Below are positions 1 through 12,240 of a stretch of 64,000 nucleotides of DNA, piece after piece. Origin of the DNA: Phyto melanocephala (Eukaryota > Arthropoda > Insecta > Diptera > Rhinophoridae). The translations under genes and the position numbers were made by a program. The DNA is taken from assembly GCA_941918925.1 (NCBI GenBank), contig OW799237.1, positions 110,640,515-110,704,514 on the forward strand, read 5' to 3'. The notes beneath the pieces were generated by a model. That model was not told the DNA's origin and did not search any database. It saw only the letters and a program-made list of their open reading frames with translations. Every line of letters begins with the position of its first letter. Within the stretch, counting starts at the first letter, position 1.

Positions 1-545
1 ATTCATTTTACATTTTACACTACATATTTATGGCTTCAAATGGATCCCATCCTTCAAAGAGTACCGCGTTACCAGGCACAGTTCTTTCTTATCACCAGCA
101 TCTACGCTAGACCGGAGTCCTTCAAAGCATTCACATTTAATGTGTGCCTACCTGTAATTAATAGTCTCTTATGGCCCAGACGCAGTTGAAACCACAATAT
201 CACGGACTACTAGTAACACCAAGACGTTGATACTCCGCACAAGTTAACGTGCGTACGGGGTGCAAGTTCTGTTAAAAATAATCTAAGCCTGTAGTCTTCG
301 AAGCAGTTATTGTTAAATAAGTAATGTACCACTAAATAAAGAAGGAAGCTTTTTTCAACTTTTGCATTCCTGATTTTTTTATTAGCTTGTCGTTAAATCC
401 GGACCACTTTGCTGGTCCCCACAAAAAAGTATGTTAGTCCTAGAAATCCTCAATTTGGAATTGGAAGTGAATACAATAAAGTATGAACACCAACTTTAAA
501 AAAATGAAACAGCTTTTAAACTTGAGTTTAAATTGTTGCTCTCTC
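1..545. other. No gene; possible decayed LTR-like sequence
   Basis: This stretch is less AT-rich than its surroundings and has no open frame. It holds an AATAAA hexamer at 335-340 and a short perfect hairpin (GGACCA at 401-406, TGGTCC at 413-418). That combination resembles the polyadenylation and U5 region of an insect LTR, but no second copy, primer site or reading frame is seen in the window, so the assignment is weak. It may continue beyond the left edge. Confidence 0.25.
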
Positions 546-2258
546 TACACTGAACCAAAAATTTACCTAAATACGGTAAAAAGGGGTGTAAAACTGAAGA
601 AATGTAGGTTATTATACAACTAACAAAAACGTTATTCAGTTTTACGGGCATTTTTCGTAAAAGTTTAAATTTTAGTAAATTAGTTATAATGAAGAAATTT
701 TTTTAATTTGACTATTTTCATTCGTTATTTAATTAGGTGTAAAAATGATGAATTTTTAGTTACATTTATTAACAAAATAATTAAATTAACTAATGATATT
801 AGTAAATTTTTATTCATATTAAAGAAATTTTATTTAAACTTACTAATAAATGTAATTAATTTAAATATTTTTGCCTTAATATGAAAGAAAATATCTTCAA
901 ATATACTAATAAATTTAGTTAATTTGAATAATATATTTTATTTGTATTGAAGAATTGTTATTCATTTTAAATAAATCGTTTTATACAATTCCTAAACCCC
1001 AGTAGGAATGAAATAATATGATGAAGTTAACAGTCAATACAGTTTTATATAATTTAAATAGAATGACTCTCCTTAAAAAGGTACATTATTTTTAAACTAT
1101 AAAAAACTAATATATTGTGCAATGTTATTTAATAACTGATATTTGAAATAATATGCCAGTAAAAATATATTTACAAAAAAAAAAACAACGTAGGTACTAA
1201 AAGACAAGATTTATGAGAAAAAAATATATATTTATAAAATTCATATCCATTAATAATTAATACACACATACATACATTAATCATATTTTATATATAATAA
1301 TACAAATAAAATAAAAATATTTTCTTATGATTATTTATGTATATTTATGTACATATGTATGTAATTATAAAAATAAATATTTACAATACATACAACATTT
1401 ATAATAAATAATTACATAGTCTTTTGAAATTAAATTATATTTTTGTAATTCAGTTTTAGTCAACAAAACATTTTTAAAAAAAACTTAACAGCATTTAATA
1501 CTAATAATAATTTATATAACTTATATTCACTATTAGTACGTACATATTTATAAATTTACATATTTAGTAAAACTAAAATTTTTTGCAATTGCTCAATTCA
1601 TTACATAGATTTTTATTTAGGTTTATAAAACAATAACGAAAAAACAGATAAAAAATTTTGTTGTTTAAAACTACAGCTCTTTTAAATTTGAAATTAAGGA
1701 ATTTATTTTTGGACTATTATAGTCACTATCTGTAGCAATATTGTAAAAGTGTTTTTGAATAAATGACCAAACTAACAAACTAACTAAATTTTACTAATAT
1801 AATTCTTCTTCTTAGCTTAACTAAATTTTAACAAATCCGTAGTTAATTTAACTCCGTATTGTGTTCTTGTTGTTCATTTCGAGGAAGTTAAATAACAAAA
1901 TTTAGTTAAATCAACAAAAAAATTACTTATATTAACTTCATTTAAGCGTGTTAATTTAACTAATTTCGTATGTAGTTTTGATTACAATAAATTACTACTG
2001 CTTTTACAAAATTTTTCTTAATTTAACAGATTTTTTTTTGATTTAACACAATTTTTTAACAAATTTTTATTCAAGACAACAGATGTTACGAAAATGGACT
2101 TTTAACTAAAAAAGACATAACTTTAATGGAAATAATTATTTAGTTTAAAAAAATTTTGTATAGATTTGAATAAAAATCCAGTTAATATAACTATTTTTGT
2201 CGTTAAGGGTTTACTAAATTTTTTCGTTATTATTACCTACGATATTTTTTTCAGTGTA
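546..2258. repeat. AT-rich stretch, possible decayed foldback
   Basis: The stretch is bounded by TACACTGAA (546-554) and its reverse complement TTCAGTGTA (2250-2258). The interior is extremely AT-rich and rich in variants of TTAACTAAATTT, so it can fold on itself in many ways. No transposase frame is visible. The 9-bp outer repeat alone is weak evidence for an element; low-complexity DNA is the alternative. Confidence 0.3.
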
Positions 2259-3370
2259 TTTTTGTTATTTATTTTTATACCATACAAATAAATCACTCTT
2301 TTTACAAAAACAATTGATATCAAAACGCACTACGTTGTTTAAATTCTCTGTTTTGTTGTATGCAGGTGTTAGTAGCAACTTTAAACCCTTATAACTTCTA
2401 AACTGATAAGTATTAACTAAACCAATTTTAATAGAATCTTAATTCGTTGTATAATATGAGCGAAATCTTTGTTACAAGAAATTGACTTGCTTTTAATCGA
2501 CAAGTGTATAGAAATATAGCGGTTAATAATACAACACACAAACAATAGAACAGAAATTGTGTTTACAAATAATTATAAAGCCTTATTGTAATTTACGATA
2601 CCTAATGTCGTCTAGAATTGTATTCGTAATAATTGACTAATTGGCCAAGTCCAGCTATGCGGACCAACAATATTGTTAATGCAAATTAATAGTTATTTAT
2701 TGTTATTGCAAATTTACTTTATATTCCTTAATTTATCGTGTTCGCACATGCCTTATAATACAATTCTTACCAACCTTATAATACAATTTTATTATCTCTA
2801 TGTTAAACTTGATAGCAGGGTTCTTCTTCCAATAGTTTTTGCGTCAATCAAGTTCAGGACGATAGACAGAAAGACAGACAGACATACAGACAAAAATTCT
2901 AAAAAGTGCTGTTTTGTATTTGAAATTGTTTTTTATCGAACTATTCCAAAAATATTCAATGCTTATTTATACTTATTACAATCCTCTATTAAACAGTCGG
3001 ATTGGTAGCTCCAACTAAGTAATGTTAGGACTTTTAACTTTTCTGTCATTACCACAATGAGCTGTACGTTCAACATATCGTAGTGCTACTAAAGTGCCTC
3101 CACAGTGAAAATTAATAATTTATCAATATTTGCACTAATAAATGTGCCTTTTTTGTTCTAGTGTGTACACCTTCCGCACTTTCTATGGGTGACTCGATAT
3201 AAGGCAAATAAAAGAAAGTTTTTGAAAGTTTTGTATAGCTTTATTGACATTTCAGAAATATAAAACTTTTAATTACAAAAGCATTGTAATAATAGTATAA
3301 TAATAAAAGAATTTTTAACTTTAACAAAACATTTGTTTAAATATTTATTTGTCTGGCTTTAATTTCAAAC
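2259..3370. other. No gene seen
   Basis: AT-rich DNA. A short (GACA)-like run lies near 2868-2895 and looks like the GACAGACGGACAGAC tract of the dispersed fly repeat found elsewhere in the window. The 111-codon open frame here has no recognisable motif. Confidence 0.5.
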
Positions 3371-3670
3371 ATATTTTTATACCCTTCACAGAGAGTGTTG
3401 GATATGTGTTTGTAGGTTTGTCATTATTGATTTCCGACCCCATAAACTATATATTTTCTGAAAGCCTATAAACAGGAAAGTCTGATAATATCGTTCACCA
3501 TCATGTACGTAGGTATAATGACCACATATTGGTGGGGTTAAGAAAAAATATTCGCCATTTTGATTTTATACGTTTTCGTAGCTTACTGTATTCTGCAGGT
3601 CAAGCCCTTTAATTAAATAACAATATTGCGGGGGGTTGATGGGAACATCTCGGATTTTCTTCATACTTAG
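3371..3670 (-). repeat. Dispersed fly repeat, decayed copy
   Basis: It begins with a Tatacccttcacagag-type end and contains the phrases 'taggtttgtcatt', 'ccgacccc...aaactatatattttctgaaagc' (spread over 3410-3465) and a segment near 3600 with 'caagcccttt'. All recur in the copies at 31 kb, 47 kb, 49 kb, 56 kb and 61 kb. No coding frame is preserved. Confidence 0.5.
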
Positions 3671-6600
3671 CTGTATTTTGCTTGCGGGGCGAACATAACG
3701 AATACAACGATTAAAAGAAATGTATCGCTCTAACTGACGAATCATAAACCTACTTCCAATCAAATGAACGACACGACCTTAACGTCGATAGGTCTATAGC
3801 TTCTTAAAATTTAATCCGTCTTTTATAGACATTTGTTCGACTCCTTACTTTTAAATTACATTGTGGTTCGTCAAAAATAGAACCAGATTGTTGGCAAAAC
3901 TGAACTAAAGTAACCGAAATATCTAATTTTAGTCATTTTTTAATTAATGAATAATTAACCACTACATTTATATTTTTCCATCAAATTTTTGTATGTGTGT
4001 AGGGTATATACGGTCCAATATACGCGAATACAGCAATCATATTTGTTAGTTAAATATTATAAAACATTTGTACACGTGTTGGCAAACATAATGCAGGACT
4101 TAATTGACCTCGATGGTAACAGTTTATTAGCATAATTTAAACAAAAACTGAATATATTTGTGGCCAGACAAAAAATTTTAAATTTTCAACAAACAAAATT
4201 TTTATATTTCCGAAACAACTCGTAGAGTGACATTAAGTTCTTTAAAAAATTATTCAAAAGATATATCAGAGTGTTTCGGAGAATATTATTTAAAAAACAA
4301 TACAACACACTTAAGGAACTTGAGATATTTTTTATCACAAACAATTTTTATTATTCCTTGATATTTGCAACAACCATAAACATAATATGATCATCGTTTT
4401 TTGTAAAGGATTTTTTTTTATACCTATAGAGCTACCGATAGGGATAATTGTAAAACTAACTGTCATACTAATAAAATATGTTATACTTTCTTTCAGTATT
4501 GCTTAGCAAATCCATGCAAAGACATACTCCAGAACAACGTTAATAAATCGTGGAAATTTTTTTCAAAAATTAGCTCTCTGTTCGCTACACTTATAGAGCA
4601 CCTTGTCAGGTTAACGGTGAGCATAATCGTTTAGTATGGAAAATATTCATCCAAACCGAACCTATATAGTGCGAAAAAAAGAAACCATCGATGCTGTAGA
4701 TGCCAACAAAGTTTTTTACTTAAGCCTAAAAAGTCCTGGATAAACTTTATGAGTTTAGTTACTTAAGAGCTGCACAAGCCAAACAAAAAGATCTTACCGG
4801 CAATCTCATTTAATTTTAAATCGTGTGTGATTACTCTCTCATTATTAAATTTCTACTGTCTTTAGTTTAACGATAGAAATATTGGACAATAGGATAAAAT
4901 TGAAATAAAAAAAAAATTGAAACATTGAAATAAAGATAAATTAGAACATTCAAGACATGTTTGAATGTTTTGATAATAGACCCAGACCAAAAAAAAAAAA
5001 GCAAAAAAACCTTAATAAATTTATTATAAGAAACTATTTTCTCTTCTAACTGCGCCAAATATAAATATTTCGTAACGTTGTTGATTAATATTTTTACATT
5101 TTTTTATGTCTTCTATTGTACTCGATGTTTCGCTATGATTTACTGTCTTTTTATTTCGCTGTTACTTTTTGTTTTAATATTTTACTCTGTTTAAAAGTAC
5201 AAACACCAACAAAGCTGTAGAGAAAAACTTTTCAAGTAATAATTAATTTACTTTAGAGAAAGAGTAAATTTTTATTATTTATGTTTACACTGAAATTACT
5301 ATAATTGGAACACATAACTTTTAGAATATTTTACGCAGCTCTTTATTAATAAGTAACGCAATGTCGCAGATCGTGGTTTGTTCGGAAGCTTATAACTTTA
5401 AAATGACTGGATATTTTTAATATCTCGTGTTTATTCGTAATTACTGCGTGAAGTTTTAGGAAAAACGAAAATTCAGAAATCCTTACTAGGTGTCCCTAGA
5501 TAATCGATTTGTTAGCCAATTTATAGAATGAAACGACTTATATTCACAGCTTGGTTAGCTTGGCTATCAGAAAAAAAATATATATTTTGGAACCTGTAGG
5601 TGGTTATTTAATATAAAAAAATCTCCATTTTACGAATGAACAAGTTTACTCCAGAACTACTATTTGTATTGGGCCAGCAATTCGGTCTGGATTCAATTAT
5701 TTTGTAAAATAAAATTTTAATTTCTGTTAATTAATTTAACATTGTTGTTACGCCTATTGGTTATCTTTCCTCCACCGTAATGTAACAATTGTAGCACCAT
5801 TACATGATACGAACAAACTTGTGTACATAAGTATGAACATATGTATGTATGTGTGTATGTACTTGCATCATTTCGAAAATTATTATAAACAAAATTCGAG
5901 TTCAAGTAACAATAAAACACACTAACATATTGCTTCACATACTATATGACTTTGTTATTTGTATCTTGGATGGTTGGTTCATGTGTTTCTTCCTCTTTTT
6001 GTTTATTGACAATTTTGTTCGTTCAACATGCAACAAGAAAACAAAAATAACCACTATGTGTGTTGCTTTAATAATTAAATGTTATACAATTAAAATATCT
6101 CAATTGAGATACTAGAGCAAAATTTACAATGAAAAAATAAAAAAACAAATATTGCTGCCAACAATAACATTGTGGTTGCCCTTTTTAACAACTACAACAA
6201 ATACCAAACACAAGACAAAAATAAACAAACAACAAATTAATTATTTATTTGAAACATCAGTAGTAAGTTCATAATGTATGAGAATAAAAAAAAAATCTAA
6301 ATTTAATTATAATTTAAAATTTCTTTATAGCATACTAGGGATCCGACCCGGTTTCACACGGGTAAAATTTGCTAATGGTTTATAAAGACATTTTTAAATC
6401 GACATAATTTCCCAAATATCTTGTTAAATATAAATACTTCCCAAATATCACTGAAAATATTTTTTTGATATTTGGGATACTCAGCTTTATTTTCTTATCG
6501 TTTTTTTTTATCAAACCTTGTTCTGTTAATTACAAATGTAACACATAAAGAATCGGGGAAATCGGTCCTGCTGTTTTTAGGTCATCCCTTACAGCCAGAC

Positions 6601-7320
6601 CTAAACAAGAGCGGCAAGCATTTTTTGGCCGTCAAAAACTTTCAAGTTCATACAATGTGTATGAAACAAACCGCGGCGGCAACGCTTTGCAATTGGAGTA
6701 TCCAATTTCGACAAGCCGGTAGATAAGATAAGATTAAGTATTTTTCTGATGGGAAGGAGTGACGAACATATTGTTTTTTTTTAATAAAGAATACAACAAA
6801 AGAAATATCAGCGAAATCCTTTAATTCGCTCTAAGGTTATGCTCTTTCATTTATGCTTAAATTGTAAATCAAATACGTTTTCTTTGTATAAGAGATGCCA
6901 CGTCTACTTTTCAAAATTTATAAACGTTATCCTGGTGATTACGAATACAACAAAAATAAGGTCAGTGAAATAAGTCGAGCTGTTTTAAAGAGATTATTTT
7001 ACTGATTTGTGGCCACGCCCACTTTGATAATTTTCCCCCTACAAACCTTCTGTAGGTAATGATGTTTACAACAGAAAAAGAATCAGTGAAATTTTTTAAG
7101 CCGTGTTCCAGCTATGAATTTACAAACATGCAGCAATTATATTTTAGATATAAAGAAGAAGATAATCAATTTACATAGCTTTTTGTGGAAAATGTGAAAA
7201 GAAGATTTCAAATAAACTAAGCACACAATTAAAATTCATTTCATGAGTAATAAGAAATTTAGTTAAAATATTTGTTAAATCCAAAACCCTATCTAAATGA
7301 CAAGGAATCAGTAAACACAA
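3671..7320. other. No gene seen; small repeats
   Basis: AT-rich intergenic or intronic sequence. A short ATGT microsatellite lies at about 5838-5862. The segment at about 6586-6725 (higher GC, with 'aaacaagagcggca' and 'ggcaacgctttgcaattgg') is shared with 30660-31030, so it is a dispersed repeat and not a gene; its 84-codon open frame is a by-product. A possible repeat with 'gtaggtaatgatgttt' at about 7051 recurs near 9395. Confidence 0.5.
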
Positions 7321-7324
7321 GTGA

Positions 7325-8560
7325 GAGTGCTATATTCAGCCATGCCTTCATCATCATTTACATATCGACGCCTTACTTCCTCAACCTCGTAATTTAAAAA
7401 ATACGGTTTTGACTTTTTCATATCAAACGATTGTTTCATGCTTTAACTAAAAAAGATTAGTATATTATTACTACTAATATACATAAATACAATCAATTCC
7501 TTAATAATTGCATTTAAACTTTTAACCAAACACCGAAATATAAAGAGATGAACCGTTTTTTTTTTCTCTCCTGAAAAATTTTATTTTTTAAGTTGAGGAA
7601 GTAAGGCATCGATATGTAAGTATAATAACCACATCCATGAGCAGCCTAGAGTTTAGATATAATCATATACGTCATTTTGCTTTTTATTTTTGATGTCATC
7701 TTTCAATTTTTAATTTTTACAATTAATTTTTTATTCAACTAGCCAAGCCTTTTCATCTGATATCAACATTGATGAAGTTAAGAAAAAATATCCGCCATCT
7801 TGTTTCATACGCCTTGTTGGATTTAACACTTTTTCATAGTTTACTGTATTTGACTAGTCAAGCTCTTTAATTTGATACTAATATTGGGGAGGCGTTTAAT
7901 TAATTTGTTACTAAAGGCGCAAAGTCAAATTTACTATATCTGACCCATACATCCACCATTTTATTAAGGATGACATCTTGGACATCAATTTACTAATATT
8001 CTACTAGCCAAGCTGATTTAAAATAATAAATAAATAATATTGTGGGGGTGAAATCTAATACCAGATTTTACCCCTACATAAATTTATTGCACGCCATTTT
8101 GTAGTGGTGGCCATCATATTCATATTCAAGGCCTTATTTTTTATACCTGGTTGTGTAGAACCGCAAAAAAATGGAATTTCCTTTATAATTTTAGAAAAAA
8201 CACCGAAGCAGTTGAATTTTGTTGCTTATATTCTTATATGTATTCGTTTCAAATTAATTTTTAATTTTTTCCCAAGAATAATTTCCGATTATGCGATTTG
8301 CAATTTTGTGTCTTTAGCAGCTTCAGCAACTTGATATACATATTAAAAAAAAATATATATTTTTCCAAAATTTTTTGCCTATAACTTTGCCGTTTGGTTA
8401 CCAATTTGTCCACCATTTTTTTCCAAGATTCCTAGAAACATATAAAACGAACAGATAAAAAATGTTAATTTTTTAAAAAAAAAAACAGATGCAGTCATAT
8501 TTATATTTTAGAATCTTATGGGGCGATTGTATTGGACTTCAAAAGCAACTCATACTAAAT
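7325..8560 (-). repeat. Dispersed fly repeat copy, interrupted by a MITE
   Basis: This copy runs opposite to the one at 31.1-31.95 kb. It starts with 'agtgctatattcagcc', a decayed form of the family's terminal hairpin (7334-7350). It continues after the 7361-7616 insertion with 'tataataaccacatcc', the 'gccatcttg' segments and 'tttgactagtcaagctc'. It carries no transposase or reverse transcriptase frame; the 76-codon frame at 8104 is incidental. Confidence 0.6.
7361..7616. mobile_element. MITE with 25-bp inverted repeats and TA duplication
   Basis: The ends are inverted repeats of 25 bp with one mismatch (7361-7385 and 7592-7616), beginning CATATCGACGCCTTACTTCC and ending in its complement. 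A TA dinucleotide flanks both ends (7359-7360 and 7617-7618). Removing the insert restores the consensus of the host repeat at that point (compare rev-comp of 31885-31930), which supports a TA target site. TA duplication points to the Tc1/mariner superfamily. The 256-bp length excludes any transposase. Confidence 0.7.
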
Positions 8561-10264
8561 TATTTTCAAAGGAGTGCTACTTTTAACAGAAAAGTAATAT
8601 TCCATTTATAGCTTTTTTTCTTTAACCTCTTTTTTTTTATTATAAACATAAGGCACGTGGATCCCTTGTGCTTCAAGTCCGTCAATTAATATATATATAT
8701 ACAACAGCAAAAATAAAAAATTATTTTTTTTTTTTGGAATTTGTGCTCATATTCTGATTACTTGTAATCATATTTGCGTTAATTTCAAACTATTTTGCAT
8801 GATAATTTCATTGAACATATTAATTGGAACGTTTAACCATTATATTATTATATTCCAACCACAATTATACAATTCAATCTTATTATGTTGCTTTTAGATT
8901 ATGATCACCACAACCATGTTTACTCCTTGCCTGTACCAATTGTTCAATACATTTTCGTTTTATATACAATCTTAAGAAAAACAAATTTAAATAATATTTA
9001 TTACTTTTAAAAATGGTTTTGAAAAAAAAAAATGGTCGATTACACGCAAACACAATATAAATAAAAAGGTCGCTAAAAACAAATTTAAAAAAGAGGCGAA
9101 AGTCAAAATCAAAACAAACGAAAAAAATATAATAGACCAAATAATAAATAAATAAATTTAAATTTAAATAATTATTGCAAAATAATAGTTATAATGCATT
9201 GCTAAATGAATACATTTAAAAATATGAATCTTAATTTAGTCTTAAAAGCAGAAAGTGATGGTGGTATTGCTACTTGCTAGACGGCCTTTGCTTTGCCACT
9301 ATAACCCCTACATCAGCTACATTTTATTTTAGTTTATTTACAATTTTTTTAAATTGGATTTCAAGTTTATACCGTGAAGGCGCCAACCGTATGTAGGTAA
9401 TGATGTTTTCTTTATTAAAAATTAAAAATTGTTTAGACCGTAAGCTTTTTTTCGATAATCTTTAAACCGGTCATTTTGCTTTTTTATATGCCAACAAAAA
9501 GGAATTAACAAAATCTTCAAATGACTTAATGTTTTACACAAAAACATTTATTTTTGCAAGAGAAAAAAAAATTGGCGGTAGAAAAATAACAGTTTTAAAT
9601 AAATTGCCAATAATTACACTGTGCGACAGCTTACCAGGAAAAGTTGTATCTGTCACACAACGTTATACATAGCTCTACGTTTCGCTGGGTTAGCTCTAGG
9701 AATCGAGATATATAAATTTTGAAGTTGGTAAGTATTGTATAGAGGATTTTGTAATTTTTTAAGCCTTTTTCATGCATTTTGACATTATAATCGAATATTG
9801 TTGTTTTCCAAAGTTATAAATCCCAATGACGCCTACAATAGACAGTAAAGAAAAGTCCTATTCTTAGTTCTTCAAGGGTGGGATTCCGAAAAATCTCTGT
9901 TTTAGTTTTTTTTTATTACTTTTTAAGTTTTCTAACAAAACTCAATTTAAGTCATCATTAAAGTGTTTTTTTTTAACTTATTTTTTGAATAGAAGAACAA
10001 CATTTAAAGGCTAAAGTCAGTGTGTGACTTTTACCTACTTAAAACTCCTCTCATCCACACGGCTTACCCTCATGCTGTACCCATACGTTTTTTTTCTGCT
10101 TTTAGTTTCTTACGTTAAAGTGCCGCTTCTTGTTTACATTCTATATCGTGTAAGGATATGTCTTCATGTGGAAAAAAATCAATTATTTTAAATTAGTCAG
10201 TTAACTTGGAGGAAACTCCCATTGTATCTTCATTTCCTTCAATGTCAGGATCGTAAATTTTTTG
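8561..10264. other. No gene seen
   Basis: AT-rich sequence with poly-A and poly-T runs. A (TA)n tract lies at about 8687-8700. The segment at 9310-9420 is related to 6990-7080. Open frames here are low-complexity. Confidence 0.5.
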
Positions 10265-10375
10265 CTAACACCAACAAATTTTAGCCAACAGCGAGTCAAG
10301 CCTTTTGCTTTCATATCGGGTTTCCATTGACATGGCCACTTGATGGAAACGCTCGCCAAATTCATCTGACTCTAA
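10265..10375 (-). pseudogene. Relic of an arthropod repeat ORF with GERFHQ motif
   Basis: The minus-strand reading from about 10373 to 10268 gives ESDEFGERFHQ followed by MSMETRYESKRLDSLLAKIC, then a stop; an upstream stop also interrupts the frame. From memory, the order GERFHQ, then M..RY, then a C-W pair matches a multi-copy protein family common in arthropod genomes (typically DEQGERFHQ...ME.RYQG...ADYCW), whose function I do not know. Only about 35 residues are recognisable, so this is a broken fragment. Confidence 0.4.
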
Positions 10376-11714
10376 AGTTAACTACAAATTCTCTATTGGC
10401 ACCGTTGGATGATTTACGCAGTTGTATTCTTTCTTCGTATGATCTCGAACAAGCCAGTCATGAGTCTCGTACTGATTTTTCTTAACTAGAGCAATCCACA
10501 CAAGACACAAGAAATACATGCCACCACTTTTAGATTACAGCTGATAACAAACACCACCGATCACTGGCCCATACCATTTGTCCCAGAGTGTTATCAGACG
10601 TCAACATTTTTGGTTTTGTAAACAATTGGCAATTATATACCTTTTTTATAAGCAAGAAATTCGTATATACAATTTATAGATATATTGTCCATAACAGATT
10701 TTCACAAACTTTCTACAGAAAACTTAAATTTATTGTTTTTTATTTATTGTATTGTATTGTAGCCACGTATATATGTTATTAGTCCGTTATGCGTAAAAAA
10801 TCAAAAGATTTAGAAAACAAACTTCTATTTATATCTTTTACATCGGATTTATCAAAATAATTTGACAGAAGATGTCAACAATTTCATGCAGAATCATTAA
10901 TGAATATCATATAAAACTCACCGATAGGCCATTTTTAATGTCTTTTAGATAACGATCTTAAGTGATCGTTTACGGTTTTTATAAAATCAAATTTACAACC
11001 TTTAATCACTTCCATCGCAGCAACAGCAATACTAATGACACACATAAATAAATTTAAGAAAAAAAAATGACAAAATAGGAGTCTAGATTTATAAACCGAA
11101 CGTGTAGAGTATCCAAAACTAATAAAAGCGAAAATAACATTTTGAATAACAACAACAATAACAACAATTTAATAATTTCTTCAACAACATTAACAACCAA
11201 AGCAGTCATAAATTAAACTTTTATAATCTTATAAAAAATTTAGATCGAACAGTTCGATTGATATTAAAACAAATTTGATAGACTTCAATATTTGTACATA
11301 AAATTATTTATAATTCAAATGAAATATGTATGTAAATATGTTTTAACATTAATGTTGATGTTAATCTGTAAACTTTATTTTTTTATGATAATTTTTGTTT
11401 TATTTTCGTTTTCTTTTATCAAAACAAACAAGTATTTTTCTGTAGCAGTGGCTGGGACAGCGTTACCGTGGGATATTTTCAAAAAGTATCAAAAAAGGGG
11501 ATTTATACAAAAAAGTGGCTTAAAGAAGGGGATTTTTTTTTTAAATGGCACTATTTTGAAAATCAAAATTAGTACACCAACTCATAGTTTTTTAATGTTT
11601 TTTATTCAATTTTTTTTTTAAATTAAGATAGCGTTTAAATAATTATATAAACACATAACAAAAACATTATTTAACAAGTATACAACAAAAATAAACTAAA
11701 AATTATTTTAATAT
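10376..11714. other. No gene seen
   Basis: AT-rich DNA. The 109-codon open frame at 11292 is rich in Phe, Leu, Ile and Lys and has no motif. A short motif near 11445-11475 (reverse of GCGGTAACGC..GTGGC) recurs near 25960 and 30710 and marks another small dispersed repeat. Confidence 0.45.
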
Positions 11715-12007
11715 TACAGTCGTCGGCATAATTATTTTGACAAATTGTTCTCTTGTCTATTTTTTTTGTTTAAGTGCGTTAGATACCGTTACCTCAGATT
11801 TTCTCAAAACAAAGTGCACATTAAGTTGATGTCACCAACAACAACACTGATGTAAAATATTTTGTCTATTATTTTGTGCACTCTCAGACTGCTGATTGTA
11901 ATCTTAATTGGCAGTGAGTAACTTTCGCTTCGGCATAAGTTCTAATAATTTAAATTGTTCTAATTAATCTTTGTGTCTACTTATAATTTTATAAGTGATT
12001 TTGAAAT

Positions 12008-12157
12008 ATAGAGAAAACGGCTGAGTTAACTAATATTGTTAGAGCCTCCATAGTAGCAAAGTTCAATGCCGACTTCATGGTAATAGACATAGCTAACGAG
12101 TTCAATTTGTCGCGTCAAACTGTTTATTATCAAATAAACAAATTCAAAAGCAACACG
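12008..12157 (+). pseudogene. Tc1-like transposase, N-terminal HTH fragment
   Basis: Fifty in-frame codons read IEKTAELTNIVRASIVAKFN then a segment ending IANEFNLSRQTVYYQINKF. The RASI..KFN....IA.EFNLSRQTVY pattern is the N-terminal helix-turn-helix (paired-like) DNA-binding domain of Tc1 transposases. ATA stands where a start codon would be expected. The frame is cut at about 12157 by the dispersed repeat and resumes, in sense, at 24440. It is not functional. Confidence 0.65.
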
Positions 12158-12240
12158 TAAAAGCACTATATTCAGCTGTGCCGAATCTTTTATACCCACC
12201 ACCAATTTTCTGTACTTTTATAGCACAAAATTCATTATTT

